Shown here one piece after another: positions 1-8,575 of a stretch of 64,000 nucleotides of DNA. The notes under the pieces are model-generated. The model saw only the letters and a program-made list of their open reading frames with translations, made no database searches and was not told the DNA's origin. Numbering within the stretch: the first letter of the stretch is position 1; every line of letters begins with the position of its first letter. The stretch comes from Deinococcus radiotolerans. Its GTDB lineage: Bacteria > Deinococcota > Deinococci > Deinococcales > Deinococcaceae. A program made the translations under genes and the position numbers. The stretch lies in contig NZ_BMPE01000003.1 in the NCBI RefSeq assembly GCF_014647435.1, positions 124,001-188,000 of the forward strand. The letters are read 5' to 3'.

Positions 1-473
1 AAGAACTTGCGGTACAGATCACGCCCGATCTTGGACACGACCACGTCCTCGCTGGTGCGCACCTGCTCGACCGGTTCCGCGCGGGACGCGAAGAATTCCT
101 CCAGTTCAAAGGACGTGAGGTTCAGGCCGTACAGGGCGTTCACGGTGTCGAGGTTGATGGGCATCGGGACGAGCTGCCCGTCCACGCTGGCCCGCACGCG
201 GTGCTCGTAGGGCCGCCACTCGGTGAAGCGCGAGAGGTACGCGAACACGTCCGCCGAGTTCGTGTGGAAGATGTGCGGCCCGTACGGGTGAATCAGGACG
301 CCCGCGTCATCGTAGGTGTCATAGGCGTTCCCGCCGACGTGGGCGCGGCGCTCCACGACCAGCACCCGGCAGCCCGCGCTGCGCAGCTGCTCGGCCAGCA
401 CGCTGCCCGCGAACCCCGCGCCGACAATCAGGTAATCGTATGGCTCAGCGGCTGGCCCGGCCTCCGGGCTCAC
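1..473 (-). CDS. glf: UDP-galactopyranose mutase, 3' end cut off by window edge
   Basis: Only the first ~157 codons are inside the window; the C-terminus lies beyond base 1. The family is a FAD enzyme that interconverts UDP-galactopyranose and UDP-galactofuranose, the galactofuranose donor for surface glycans. The N-terminus shows the FAD Rossmann signature VGAGFAG (residues 17-23), then the family-typical GGNAYD and GPHIFHTN stretches. The start is a GTG at 473 whose bases overlap the TGA of the upstream glycosyltransferase (GTGA, 470-473), so the two genes are translationally coupled. That coupling suggests a shared role in making a surface polysaccharide or glycolipid. The family assignment is firm; the physiological glycan is unknown. 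Confidence 0.9.
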   Translation of the reverse strand, partial: MSPEAGPAAEPYDYLIVGAGFAGSVLAEQLRSAGCRVLVVERRAHVGGNAYDTYDDAGVLIHPYGPHIFHTNSADVFAYLSRFTEWRPYEHRVRASVDGQLVPMPINLDTVNALYGLNLTSFELEEFFASRAEPVEQVRTSEDVVVSKIGRDLYRKF

Positions 474-1633
474 GCGCGCCCCGAACGGACCGCTGCGGCT
501 GCCCGCTCGGCCCGGACCTGCGCGGCCGCATCCAGCTGCCGCTGCATGTCCGCCCACGTCCTGCCCCACGAGAGCGTGCTCAGGTACGCGTCTGCCCGCG
601 CGCGCCGGTCCTCGCCGCCGGGCGTGCCCGCCTCGGCCAGGGCGGCGCCGCACGCGGCACTGAACGCCTCGGCGCCGTCCGCGACCCGCACGAGGTCCTG
701 CTGCCCGTACGGCCGGATCACGTCGCGGATGCCGGTCGACACGACCGGCAGGCCCGCCGCGAGGTACTCGGGGGTCTTGGTCGGCGAGATGAACGTCGTG
801 GCGTCATTGTGCGCGAAGGGCAGCAACCCAGCGTCCCAGTGCGCCATGAACGCCGGCAGGTCCGCGTACGCCTGCATGCCGACGTAGTGCAGGTTGGGCG
901 CCTGCGGCAGGTCCTCCGGGCTGATCTTCACGACCGGGCCGATCATCACGATCTGCCACTCCGGGTGCCGCGCGGCCAGGTCGCCCAGCAGCGCGGTGTC
1001 CAGCCGCTCATCAATCACCCCGGCGAACCCCAGGCGCGGGCGGGGCAGGTCCCGCTGCGCTGCCGGGTCATCCAGATCGGTGCGCGCCGCGTGAAAGTGC
1101 GCGGTGTCCACGCTGGACGGGAAGGGATGCGCGTTCGGATGCTGCTCGCGCTTGGCCTCGTACAGGCGGTGCCCGCCGGTGAAGACCACGTCCGCGCGGT
1201 CCAGGAGCGCCGCCTCCCGCACGCGCAGTTCGGGCGGCGCGCCACGGAACAGGCTGAGTTCATCCATGCAGTCGTACACCGTCAGGCGGGGGCGCAGCAG
1301 GGCCGCGACCGGGTATTCCATGGGCGTGTACACCCACAGGTCGTACTCCTGCACGCCCGCCTCCTGCACGAGGTTCCGCAGCAGCCGCGCCGTGCGGGCC
1401 TGCGACTCGGCCGGTGAGTGCCCGATCTCGATGTGCGGCACGCACACGTGCACGTTCGGCTGGACCTCCTGCACGTCCAGGTGATCGTCGTGCTGGCCGA
1501 AGATGGGTTCCTCGATGAAATAGACGGCGCGGTCGGCGGCGGCCTGCGTCATCAGATGCTGGGGCCGCTGGAACACGAAATTCCAGCGGAGGTGGGACAG
1601 AACAAGCAGGGCCGGCTGGGTGATGCGACTCAT
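470..1633 (-). CDS. glycosyltransferase (GT-B fold, GT4/GT1-like)
   Basis: 387-aa protein of the GT-B type that probably transfers a sugar from a nucleotide sugar to a cell-surface glycan. The N-terminus has the pattern SHLRWNFVFQRPQHLM, typical of a bacterial glycosyltransferase group often found beside glf. The C-terminal half has the donor-site segment SPTKTPEYLAAGLPVV (about residues 283-300) with the conserved Glu. No signal peptide or membrane segment is seen. The ATG at 1633 is preceded by an excellent AGGAGG ribosome site at 4 nt. The gene overlaps glf by 4 bases. Donor and acceptor cannot be read from the sequence. Confidence 0.85.
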   Translation of the reverse strand: MSRITQPALLVLSHLRWNFVFQRPQHLMTQAAADRAVYFIEEPIFGQHDDHLDVQEVQPNVHVCVPHIEIGHSPAESQARTARLLRNLVQEAGVQEYDLWVYTPMEYPVAALLRPRLTVYDCMDELSLFRGAPPELRVREAALLDRADVVFTGGHRLYEAKREQHPNAHPFPSSVDTAHFHAARTDLDDPAAQRDLPRPRLGFAGVIDERLDTALLGDLAARHPEWQIVMIGPVVKISPEDLPQAPNLHYVGMQAYADLPAFMAHWDAGLLPFAHNDATTFISPTKTPEYLAAGLPVVSTGIRDVIRPYGQQDLVRVADGAEAFSAACGAALAEAGTPGGEDRRARADAYLSTLSWGRTWADMQRQLDAAAQVRAERAAAAVRSGRA

Positions 1634-1791
1634 GGAGCCTCCTGAAAAGGGTCAAGCGGGCGCCAGCGCGCAGAGGAGCTGGCGTCGCCGGGTGGAGGCG
1701 GAATTTCCCGGACTCTAGCTCTGCCGTTCTGGTGCAAACGTAGCCATTGGTGCCGAATGACGACAGCGGGCCGGGTGTGTGAAGGTCGCGT

Positions 1792-3783
1792 TCAGGTTGA
1801 GGTTTCAGGCCTGCCCTGGACGCGCGCTTCGTCCCACAGCAGGTCGGTCGCTCCCAGCGGTCCACGGTGCAGTAACCACTGTGCGAGGGTCCCCAACGCG
1901 CGGCCCGGGTCCTGAGCGCCAGGTTCCAGACCGGCAACCAGCTGCCTGGCGCGCCCCGCCGCCTCACCGGTCAGCTGCTCGGCCACGGCCACGGCGGCCA
2001 GCGTGTCCTGCGGCGCCCGGTCCGGCATGCCCCTCGCGGCGGCCAGAACGGCCTGCCAGGCGCCCTCCTGCGCCGCCACCGCCCGCGCCAGCCTCCCCAC
2101 GGCCGGGTCGTGCGCCGGGACGGCCTGCGCGCGCAGCTGCCCCCGGACCTGCTCGGTCACGTCATCGGCCGCGCCCAGTCGCGCCGCCAGTCCCCGCAGG
2201 GCCAGCACCGCCGCGTCCCCGGTGACCTGATCCGCCAGTGGGGCGTCAGGACGACCGGCAGGCCCGGACACCCGCAGGCTGGCCGCGGTGCCCCCCGGGG
2301 CCGGTGTGCCGCGCCCTGCCGCAGCCAGTTCAGCCGTCGCTGGCTGGCCGCCAGGGCCGCTCCGGGCGTCTGGCAGGCCGCACGGCCACTGGCGCCCCAA
2401 CCACTGGGCGGCCTCCAGGTGCGCGCGGCCCACCAGGCGCAGCGTCCGGAGGCGGTCCTGTTCGGACCCCTGACCCGCCAGTCCGGTCAGCCCGGCGCGC
2501 CGCAGGGTCACGGCGGCCTGATCCAGAGTGCCGCCCCTGGCCGCGCTGAGATCCGCCAGTGCCGCGGCCAGGTGGCGGTCCGGGTCGGCGGTCAGCTCGG
2601 CCCCGCGCGCCTGCTCGTCCCGGCTCTGCTGCTCCTGCACCTGGGCGTCCCGCAGGGCGTCCAGCAGCGGCGCGTGCACCGGGCGGTACCCGTCCCGGTC
2701 CGGGTAGTCCCACAGGCCGTTGTGACAGTGGCGGTCGTCGTCCCAGCCCGGGTGGTTCACGACCGGGTACAGGCACACGCCGTGCACCGGCACGCCCTGG
2801 GCGCGCGCCTGCAGCGCCTCGGCCGCCACCCGCCGGAACCACGGCGCGCGCGCGTCATCCTCGGCGCCGGTCTCAGCGACCAGCAGGGGGCGGCCGTACC
2901 GGGCGTGCAGTTCGGCCAGCAGCGCCGACAGGGGCCGGTACGCGGCGTGCTCGGGCGGCAGCACCTCGCGCTGCTCATGCTCGGGGTGATGCCGCCACTG
3001 GTTGTACGGGTAGAAGTTCGCGCCGATGACGTCCAGGTAGCGGGGGTGGCCGCCCAGTTCCGGGTTCAGCCGGCCGCTGAGCATGTCCAGCGCCTCGAAC
3101 TGCGCCTCGTGCATGGCCCGGGCGGTCAGGTCCTCCGCGGGCCGCTGCGGGTCGGGCGCCACGTGAATGAGCGGCTCGGCGTGCAGGAAGCGCGCGGTGG
3201 GCAGCACGTCACGCGCGGCGTCCATGCCCGCCAGGACCGCCCGGACCAGCGCCCGCTTGAGCCGCGCACCCTGATCCCGCGCGAACGGGTTGAGGTACCC
3301 GACCTCGCCGCCCGCCCAGGCAAAAAAGGACAGTTCGTTGATGGGGCACAGCCACACCGGTGTGGGCGGGTGCAGCGGCGACGCCTGCGCCGCGTGCCCC
3401 AGGTAGGCGGCGCACTCACGCGCGTACCGGGCAAACCGGGCGGGGAAGTCCGGCGCGAACACGTCCACGTGGTCCGGCACGCCGTAGTGCAGCAGGTCCC
3501 AGATGACCTGCACGCCCGAGTCCTGCGCGGCCTGCACCTGCGCCTGCGCGGACGAGAAGTCGAAAGTGCCGGGCTGGCGTTCAATGAGCGGCCAGCGCAG
3601 CCCGTCGCGCGCGCCGAGCAGGCCCGCGGCGCGCAGGCGGGCGTAGTCCTCTGCGGCGAAGTGATCGTGCCGGGTCGCGTCGATCACGTCCACCCGGCGG
3701 CCCGAGGGCCGGCGGTGGGCGCTGCATTCAAAGCCTCCCAGGAAAAAGGAGGGCAGCAGGGTGGATGACACGGCGCCCAGCAT
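1792..3783 (-). CDS. glycoside hydrolase family 1-like protein with long C-terminal extension
   Basis: About 663 aa. Residues 1-~380 resemble GH1-like beta-glycosidases (TIM barrel). The predicted acid/base Glu is in PINELSF (about residue 149) and the predicted nucleophile Glu in LLVAETGAE (about residue 304). The remaining ~280 residues are Ala/Leu/Arg-rich, probably helical, and match no domain I recognise. I chose the ATG at 3783 because an AGGTG lies just upstream; a GTG at 3792 is in frame. The gene is followed at 149 bp by the glycosyltransferase on the same strand. A second GH1-like protein lies at 7226-8575 on the plus strand. Substrate unknown. Confidence 0.7.
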   Translation of the reverse strand: MLGAVSSTLLPSFFLGGFECSAHRRPSGRRVDVIDATRHDHFAAEDYARLRAAGLLGARDGLRWPLIERQPGTFDFSSAQAQVQAAQDSGVQVIWDLLHYGVPDHVDVFAPDFPARFARYARECAAYLGHAAQASPLHPPTPVWLCPINELSFFAWAGGEVGYLNPFARDQGARLKRALVRAVLAGMDAARDVLPTARFLHAEPLIHVAPDPQRPAEDLTARAMHEAQFEALDMLSGRLNPELGGHPRYLDVIGANFYPYNQWRHHPEHEQREVLPPEHAAYRPLSALLAELHARYGRPLLVAETGAEDDARAPWFRRVAAEALQARAQGVPVHGVCLYPVVNHPGWDDDRHCHNGLWDYPDRDGYRPVHAPLLDALRDAQVQEQQSRDEQARGAELTADPDRHLAAALADLSAARGGTLDQAAVTLRRAGLTGLAGQGSEQDRLRTLRLVGRAHLEAAQWLGRQWPCGLPDARSGPGGQPATAELAAAGRGTPAPGGTAASLRVSGPAGRPDAPLADQVTGDAAVLALRGLAARLGAADDVTEQVRGQLRAQAVPAHDPAVGRLARAVAAQEGAWQAVLAAARGMPDRAPQDTLAAVAVAEQLTGEAAGRARQLVAGLEPGAQDPGRALGTLAQWLLHRGPLGATDLLWDEARVQGRPETST

Positions 3784-3916
3784 TGCACGCACCTGTAAGG
3801 CGACACTGCGGCGCGCGCCGCGCCGGCCAACACCGTTTCTTTAGGAAGGCCTCAGGGCCCGCGGTTATGGATGAGCTTGGTGGGAAACGTTGCATCTGCA
3901 CGCCAAGAACCGCGCC

Positions 3917-3971
3917 TACGCTGACCGCCATGACCTGCACCCCAGCACTGGACGAACTGCATGAGCACTGA
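3917..3971 (+). promoter_or_regulatory. possible leaderless promoter (TACGCT) and 13-codon leader ORF ahead of the GMC operon
   Basis: TACGCT at 3917-3922 fits the TANNNT -10 consensus and ends 7 nt before an ATG at 3930, the spacing typical of leaderless transcripts in Deinococcus. That ATG opens a 13-codon frame (MTCTPALDELHEH, stop at 3969-3971). This frame overlaps the start of the next gene (ATG at 3961), which itself has no convincing ribosome site. A coupled leader peptide is therefore plausible. No clear -35 box is visible. Confidence 0.3.
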
Positions 3972-4488
3972 TGACCGCGCGGCGGTCGAGGCGGCCCTGC
4001 GCGGCCCTGCGGTGACGCCCCCCACCCGCGCGGCGCTGCTGGCCCGCTTAAACGCCCGCTACGATCGGCAGTACTTCACGCCCGCCGAGTTCGGGCAGCT
4101 GCGCGCGGCCGCCGTGCGCCTCGTGCCGCACGACCCGGCCGAGCTGGACCTGGCTGGACTCGTGGACGACCGCCTGCACGCGGGCCGCACGGACGGCTGG
4201 CGGTACGCGGACAGCCTCCCGGACGGCGACGCCTACCGCGCCCTGCTGGCGGCCCTCCCGGCTGACTTTGCCACGCTGGCGCCCGGCGCGCAGGATGAGG
4301 CGCTGCGCGCCGTCCAGACCCGCCTGCCCCGCGCGTTCGAGGACCTGCTGGCTGAACTGGTCGAGGGCTTCGTGTCGCACCCCCTGACGAGCTACCGCTT
4401 CGGGTACGCGGGCTTCATGGACGCGCCCGGCTGGCCGCAGGTCGGGCCGAACGAACTGGAAGACCGGGAGGCGCAGTATGGCCGCTGA
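3961..4488 (+). CDS. gluconate 2-dehydrogenase subunit 3-like small subunit
   Basis: 175-aa protein resembling the gluconate 2-dehydrogenase subunit 3 family, the small partner of membrane or periplasmic GMC-type flavin dehydrogenases. The segments AVRLVPHDP, DLAGLVDDRL and FGYAGFMDAPGWPQVGPN near the C-terminus are typical. Its last 11 bases overlap the start of the GMC large subunit, which fits a two-subunit enzyme. No Tat or Sec signal is apparent, unlike many members of the family. The ribosome site is poor and a short leader frame overlaps the start, so translation may be coupled. Confidence 0.75.
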   Translation: MSTDDRAAVEAALRGPAVTPPTRAALLARLNARYDRQYFTPAEFGQLRAAAVRLVPHDPAELDLAGLVDDRLHAGRTDGWRYADSLPDGDAYRALLAALPADFATLAPGAQDEALRAVQTRLPRAFEDLLAELVEGFVSHPLTSYRFGYAGFMDAPGWPQVGPNELEDREAQYGR

Positions 4489-6031
4489 GTCGCGCGGGGC
4501 CCTCCCCGCAGCGCCGGACGTGCTGGTCATCGGCACCGGTGCTGGCGGCGCGCCGCTCCTGGCGCGGCTGGCCCAGGCGGGCCTGCGGGTCGTGGCGCTG
4601 GAAGCCGGGGAGCGCCACCCGCCCGGCGGGATCGCCACGGACGAGGTCGCGCAGGCGGGCCTGTTCTGGATGGATGAGCGCCTCGCGGCGGGCGGCGACC
4701 CGGTGGGCTTCGGGCGCAACAATTCCGGCCGGGGCGTGGGCGGCAGCACGCTGCACTTCACGGCGTACACCCCGCGCGCCCACCCGGACGACTTCACGCT
4801 GCGCCGCGACACCGGCCAGGGCGTGGACTGGCCCTTCGGGTACGACGAGCTTGAACCCTACTACGACGAGGTCGAGCAGTTTATTGGCGTGTCCGGTCCC
4901 GCCGAGTATCCGTGGGGCGGGCCGCGCACCACGCCGTACCGGCACCCGCCGCTGCCCCTGAACGGCGCGGCCCGGCTGATGGAACGCGCCTGCGCGGAGG
5001 TCGGCCTGCGCACCAGCCCCGCGGCGAACGCCGCCCTGAGCCGCCCGCAGGAGCAGGCGGGGTTCGGCGTGCGGCCTGCCTGCACGAACCGCGGCTTCTG
5101 CCAGGCGGGCTGCTCGACCGGCGCGAAGGCCAGCCTGGACGTGACGTACCTCGCGCTGGCCGAGCAGCACGGGGCCGTCATCGTGGACGGCGCGCAGGTC
5201 ACGGCCCTGCTCACGGACGCCAGCGGCCGGGTGCGCGGCGCGCGGTTCGTCCGTGCGGGCCGCGAGGAGACGCTGGAGGCCGGCACGGTCGTCCTGGCGG
5301 CCGGCGCGATTGAAACGCCCCGGCTGCTGCTGCGGCAGAACCTCGCGAACTCGTCCGGGCAGGTGGGCCGGAACTTCATGGCGCACGTGGGCGTGCAGGT
5401 GTGGGGCCTCGTCGAGGACGACCTGCGCCCCTACAAGGGCATTCCCGGCGGGCTGATCAGCGAGGACACGCACCGCGTCGACGGCGTGGTGGGCGGGTAC
5501 CTGCTTCAGTCCCTGGGCGTGATGCCCGTCACGTACGCCACGCAGTTCGCGCGCGGCACCGGCACGTGGGGGCCCGCGCTGATCGACCACCTGAGCCGCT
5601 ACAACCACGTGGCGGGCATCAACGTCCTGGGCGACTGCCTGCCCTACGCGCACAACTACCTGGAACTCTCGGATGAACTGGACGCCCGGGGGCTGCCCAA
5701 GCCGCGCGTGCACTTCACGTTCGGCGAGAACGAAAGGCGCATGAGCGCCCACGCCGAGGCCCTCATGCGGGACCTGTGGGCGCGCGCCGGGGCGCGGGAC
5801 GTGTGGGCGCTGCCGCGCGCCGCGCACACCATCGGCACTGCCCGCATGGGCGAGGACCCTTCCAGCAGCGTGATCGACCCTGTGGGCCGCGCGCACGACA
5901 CGCCGGGCCTGTGGATCTGCGACAACTCCACCTTCCCCAGTGCCCTGGCCGTCAACCCGGCCCTGACGCAGATGGCGCTGAGCCTGCGCACCGCCGACGC
6001 CCTGATCACCCACCTCAAGGAGACCGCGTGA
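4478..6031 (+). CDS. GMC family oxidoreductase
   Basis: 517-aa FAD-dependent GMC oxidoreductase that probably oxidises a sugar, polyol or similar alcohol. The FAD dinucleotide motif GTGAGG is near residues 18-24. The C-terminal region carries AHTIGTARMG (about 449) and the conserved AVNPALTQ block (about 491) with the family's active-site His/Asn region. A Cys-rich stretch (ACTNRGFCQAGCSTGAK) in the middle matches sugar dehydrogenases of the gluconate/glucoside 3-dehydrogenase group. It overlaps the small subunit by 11 bp and the next gene by 4 bp. With the adjacent Gfo/Idh/MocA enzyme and GH1-like hydrolase, a 3-keto-glycoside pathway is possible; this is inference. Confidence 0.88.
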   Translation: MAAESRGALPAAPDVLVIGTGAGGAPLLARLAQAGLRVVALEAGERHPPGGIATDEVAQAGLFWMDERLAAGGDPVGFGRNNSGRGVGGSTLHFTAYTPRAHPDDFTLRRDTGQGVDWPFGYDELEPYYDEVEQFIGVSGPAEYPWGGPRTTPYRHPPLPLNGAARLMERACAEVGLRTSPAANAALSRPQEQAGFGVRPACTNRGFCQAGCSTGAKASLDVTYLALAEQHGAVIVDGAQVTALLTDASGRVRGARFVRAGREETLEAGTVVLAAGAIETPRLLLRQNLANSSGQVGRNFMAHVGVQVWGLVEDDLRPYKGIPGGLISEDTHRVDGVVGGYLLQSLGVMPVTYATQFARGTGTWGPALIDHLSRYNHVAGINVLGDCLPYAHNYLELSDELDARGLPKPRVHFTFGENERRMSAHAEALMRDLWARAGARDVWALPRAAHTIGTARMGEDPSSSVIDPVGRAHDTPGLWICDNSTFPSALAVNPALTQMALSLRTADALITHLKETA

Positions 6032-7224
6032 CCCCCTCTGACCCCCACCGACCCGGCCCGGACACGCTGGCCGGGACTGCCGCAACACACACACCTGAAG
6101 GCCAGACCAGCACCGAGCCGCCCATCCCGCCGACCCTTCCGCAGCCGCGCGCGCAGCAGGTCGGGTACGCCGTGCTGGGTCTGGGGGAACTGACCCTGGA
6201 TGAACTGCTGCCCGCGTACGCCACCGCCGGCCGCTCGCGCCTGGCGGCCGTGGTCAGTGACGATCATGACAAGGCCGTGCAGTCGGCCCTGGCGTACGGC
6301 CTGAGTGAGGCGGACGCGTACTCCTACGACACCTTCGAGGCGCTGGCCGGGCGGGACGACGTGCAGGCGGTGTACATCGTGCTGCCCAACACCCTGCACC
6401 GCGAGTACACCGAGCGGGCCGCCCGCATCGGCAAGCACGTCCTGTGCGAGAAACCCCTGGCGGGCAGCGTGGAGGACGCCGAGGCGATGGTCCGCGCCTG
6501 CCGTGGCGCCGGGGTGTACCTGATGACCGCGTACCGCTGTCAGTACACGCCCGTTCACTGGCGCGCCCGCGACCTCGTGCAGAGCGGCGAGCTGGGCGCC
6601 GTGAAACTCATTCACGCCGTGAACGTCCAGGTGGAACCCGACGAGGGGCAGTGGCGCCTCCGGCGGGACCTGGCCGGGGGCGGCAGCCTGCTGGATGTGG
6701 GCCTGTACTGCATCAACACTGTCCGCTTCCTGCTGGGCACCGAGCCCCTTGAGGTCACGGCCCGCACCCACAGCACGCCCGGCGACCCGCGCTTCACGGA
6801 GGTCGAGGAGAGCGTCAGCTTCCAGCTGGCCTTCCCGGGTGGCGTCCTCGTGAGCTGCTCGTGCTCGTACGGCGCGGCCCACGCCCGCACCCTGGACGTG
6901 TACGGCGCCCAGGGCCGCCTCAGCCTCGACCCGGCCTTCGACTACACAGACCTGCGCCTGCGGGTGCACACGCCCGACACCATCACCGAACACCGCCTGA
7001 AGGAGAGTGACCAGTTCACGCTGGAAATCGATCACTTCTCCCGCTGCATCCAGGAACGCCGCGGTCCCTTCACGCCCGGCGAGGAGGGCCTGCAGGACGA
7101 ACGCATCATGGCCGCGATCTACCAGAGTGCCCGCGAGGGGCGCCCGGTGCCCCTGGACGAACACCCGGGACGGGACGTGTTCCGCGGCGCGCCGCCCGAG
7201 CGGCCCCTCATGGAGCGCGCCTGA
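6028..7224 (+). CDS. Gfo/Idh/MocA family NAD(P)-dependent dehydrogenase
   Basis: 398-aa oxidoreductase with an N-terminal Rossmann domain (YAVLGLGELTLDELLPAY) and the hallmark CEKPL motif starting at residue 140. A DVGLYCINTVRFL segment with the usual C-terminal alpha/beta domain follows. The first ~45 residues are a Pro/Thr-rich extension ahead of the Rossmann fold. Members act on sugars such as inositol, glucose-6-phosphate derivatives or xylose. The GTG start at 6028 overlaps the GMC stop (GTGA), so I prefer it to upstream in-frame starts inside the GMC gene. It is part of the coupled five-gene run. The specific substrate is unknown. Confidence 0.85.
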   Translation: MTPSDPHRPGPDTLAGTAATHTPEGQTSTEPPIPPTLPQPRAQQVGYAVLGLGELTLDELLPAYATAGRSRLAAVVSDDHDKAVQSALAYGLSEADAYSYDTFEALAGRDDVQAVYIVLPNTLHREYTERAARIGKHVLCEKPLAGSVEDAEAMVRACRGAGVYLMTAYRCQYTPVHWRARDLVQSGELGAVKLIHAVNVQVEPDEGQWRLRRDLAGGGSLLDVGLYCINTVRFLLGTEPLEVTARTHSTPGDPRFTEVEESVSFQLAFPGGVLVSCSCSYGAAHARTLDVYGAQGRLSLDPAFDYTDLRLRVHTPDTITEHRLKESDQFTLEIDHFSRCIQERRGPFTPGEEGLQDERIMAAIYQSAREGRPVPLDEHPGRDVFRGAPPERPLMERA

Positions 7225-7225
7225 C

Positions 7226-8575
7226 ATGCCGCCCCTGAGTTTCCTCACCACCGCCGAGCGGCTGAAGGTCAAAGTCGGCGGGCAGAAGATCTACGCGGGT
7301 GACGAGTTCGGCGGCGCGCGCGGCGCGACCGGTCAGGGCCGCCCGAACGGCAGCCCCCGCAACTTCATGTTCGCCACCGGCATCGAATGCTCGTACCCGA
7401 AGATCGCGGGCGGCGTGCGGCGCGACCAGCTGCGCGAATGCGGTCACTACGAACACTGGGAGCAGGATTTCGACCTCGTGCAGGGCCTGGGTATCCAGTA
7501 CCTCCGCTACGGCCTGGCGTTCCATGAGATCTGCACCGGCCCCGGCGAGTACGACTGGGCGCGCGCGGACGAACTGATGGGCGGCCTGCGTGCGCGCGGC
7601 ATCACGCCCATCCTGGACCTGATGCACTTCGGGCTGCCCGACTGGCTGGGTGACTACCAGAACCCGGAGCTGCCCGTGCACTTCGCTGCGTACGCGGGCG
7701 AGGTGGCCCGCCGCTACAGCTGGGTGCGCTTCTTCACGCCCGTCAACGAGATCTACGTCACGGCCCGCTTCAGCGGTCTGGACGGCCTGTGGAACGAGCG
7801 GCTGCGCTCGCAGCGGGCCTTCATCACGGCGCTGAAGCACGCGGCGGCTGCCAGTATTCTGGCCTGCCACGCGATCGTGCGGGAACGGCCCGACGCGGTC
7901 ATCGTGCAGTCCGAGAGTGCCGAGTTCCTGCACGACGCGCAGGCCGAGCCGCGCGAGGACATCACGCTGCACAACAAGCTCAGCTGCCTGTCCATGGACC
8001 TGCTGTACGCCCATCCACCCGACGCGGACGTGTACCGTCACATCCGCGCCCACGGCCTGCGCGCCGACGAGTACGACTGGTTCATGGCGGGCAAGCAGCC
8101 CGGGCATCAGGTGATCGGCAGCGACTACTACGGCCGCAACGAACGCATCGTCCTGCCCGACCGCACGGAGGTCGGCGCGGAGGACATTCTGGGCTGGCGC
8201 ACCTTGATGCGCCGCCTGTTCGAACGCTACCGGCACCCGGTCATGCACACCGAGACCAATACCTTCGACGCGGAACGCAACCCCGCCTGGATGTGGAAAC
8301 AGTGGATGCACGTCCTGCAACTGCGGCGCGAGGGCGTCCCCGTGCTGGGCTTCACGTGGTACTCCCTGACGGACCAGATCGACTGGGACACCGCGCTGGC
8401 CGAGCACAACGGCCGCGTCAACCCGGTCGGCCTGTACGACCTGGCCCGCCGTCCCCGCCCCGTGGAAGGCGCCTACCGCAGTCTTCTGGAGCAGTTCGGG
8501 CAGATCGCCCTGGCACCCCTCGGGGAGATCTTCGAACTCAGCGGCGAGCCCGCCTCGCTGAAAGTCCAGCGGTGA
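7226..8575 (+). CDS. glycoside hydrolase family 1-like (beta-glucosidase-like) protein
   Basis: 449-aa TIM-barrel protein of the GH1-like group. The predicted acid/base Glu is in TPVNEIYV (about residue 175) and the nucleophile Glu in MHTETNTF (about residue 342). The length is close to a normal GH1 catalytic domain, unlike the longer homologue at 1792-3783. The ATG lies 1 base after the stop of the dehydrogenase gene. The gene ends in a GTGA overlap with the alpha/beta hydrolase. No signal peptide is seen, so action in the cytoplasm is likely. A role in cleaving a glycoside oxidised by the upstream enzymes is inferred from context only. Confidence 0.78.
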   Translation: MPPLSFLTTAERLKVKVGGQKIYAGDEFGGARGATGQGRPNGSPRNFMFATGIECSYPKIAGGVRRDQLRECGHYEHWEQDFDLVQGLGIQYLRYGLAFHEICTGPGEYDWARADELMGGLRARGITPILDLMHFGLPDWLGDYQNPELPVHFAAYAGEVARRYSWVRFFTPVNEIYVTARFSGLDGLWNERLRSQRAFITALKHAAAASILACHAIVRERPDAVIVQSESAEFLHDAQAEPREDITLHNKLSCLSMDLLYAHPPDADVYRHIRAHGLRADEYDWFMAGKQPGHQVIGSDYYGRNERIVLPDRTEVGAEDILGWRTLMRRLFERYRHPVMHTETNTFDAERNPAWMWKQWMHVLQLRREGVPVLGFTWYSLTDQIDWDTALAEHNGRVNPVGLYDLARRPRPVEGAYRSLLEQFGQIALAPLGEIFELSGEPASLKVQR

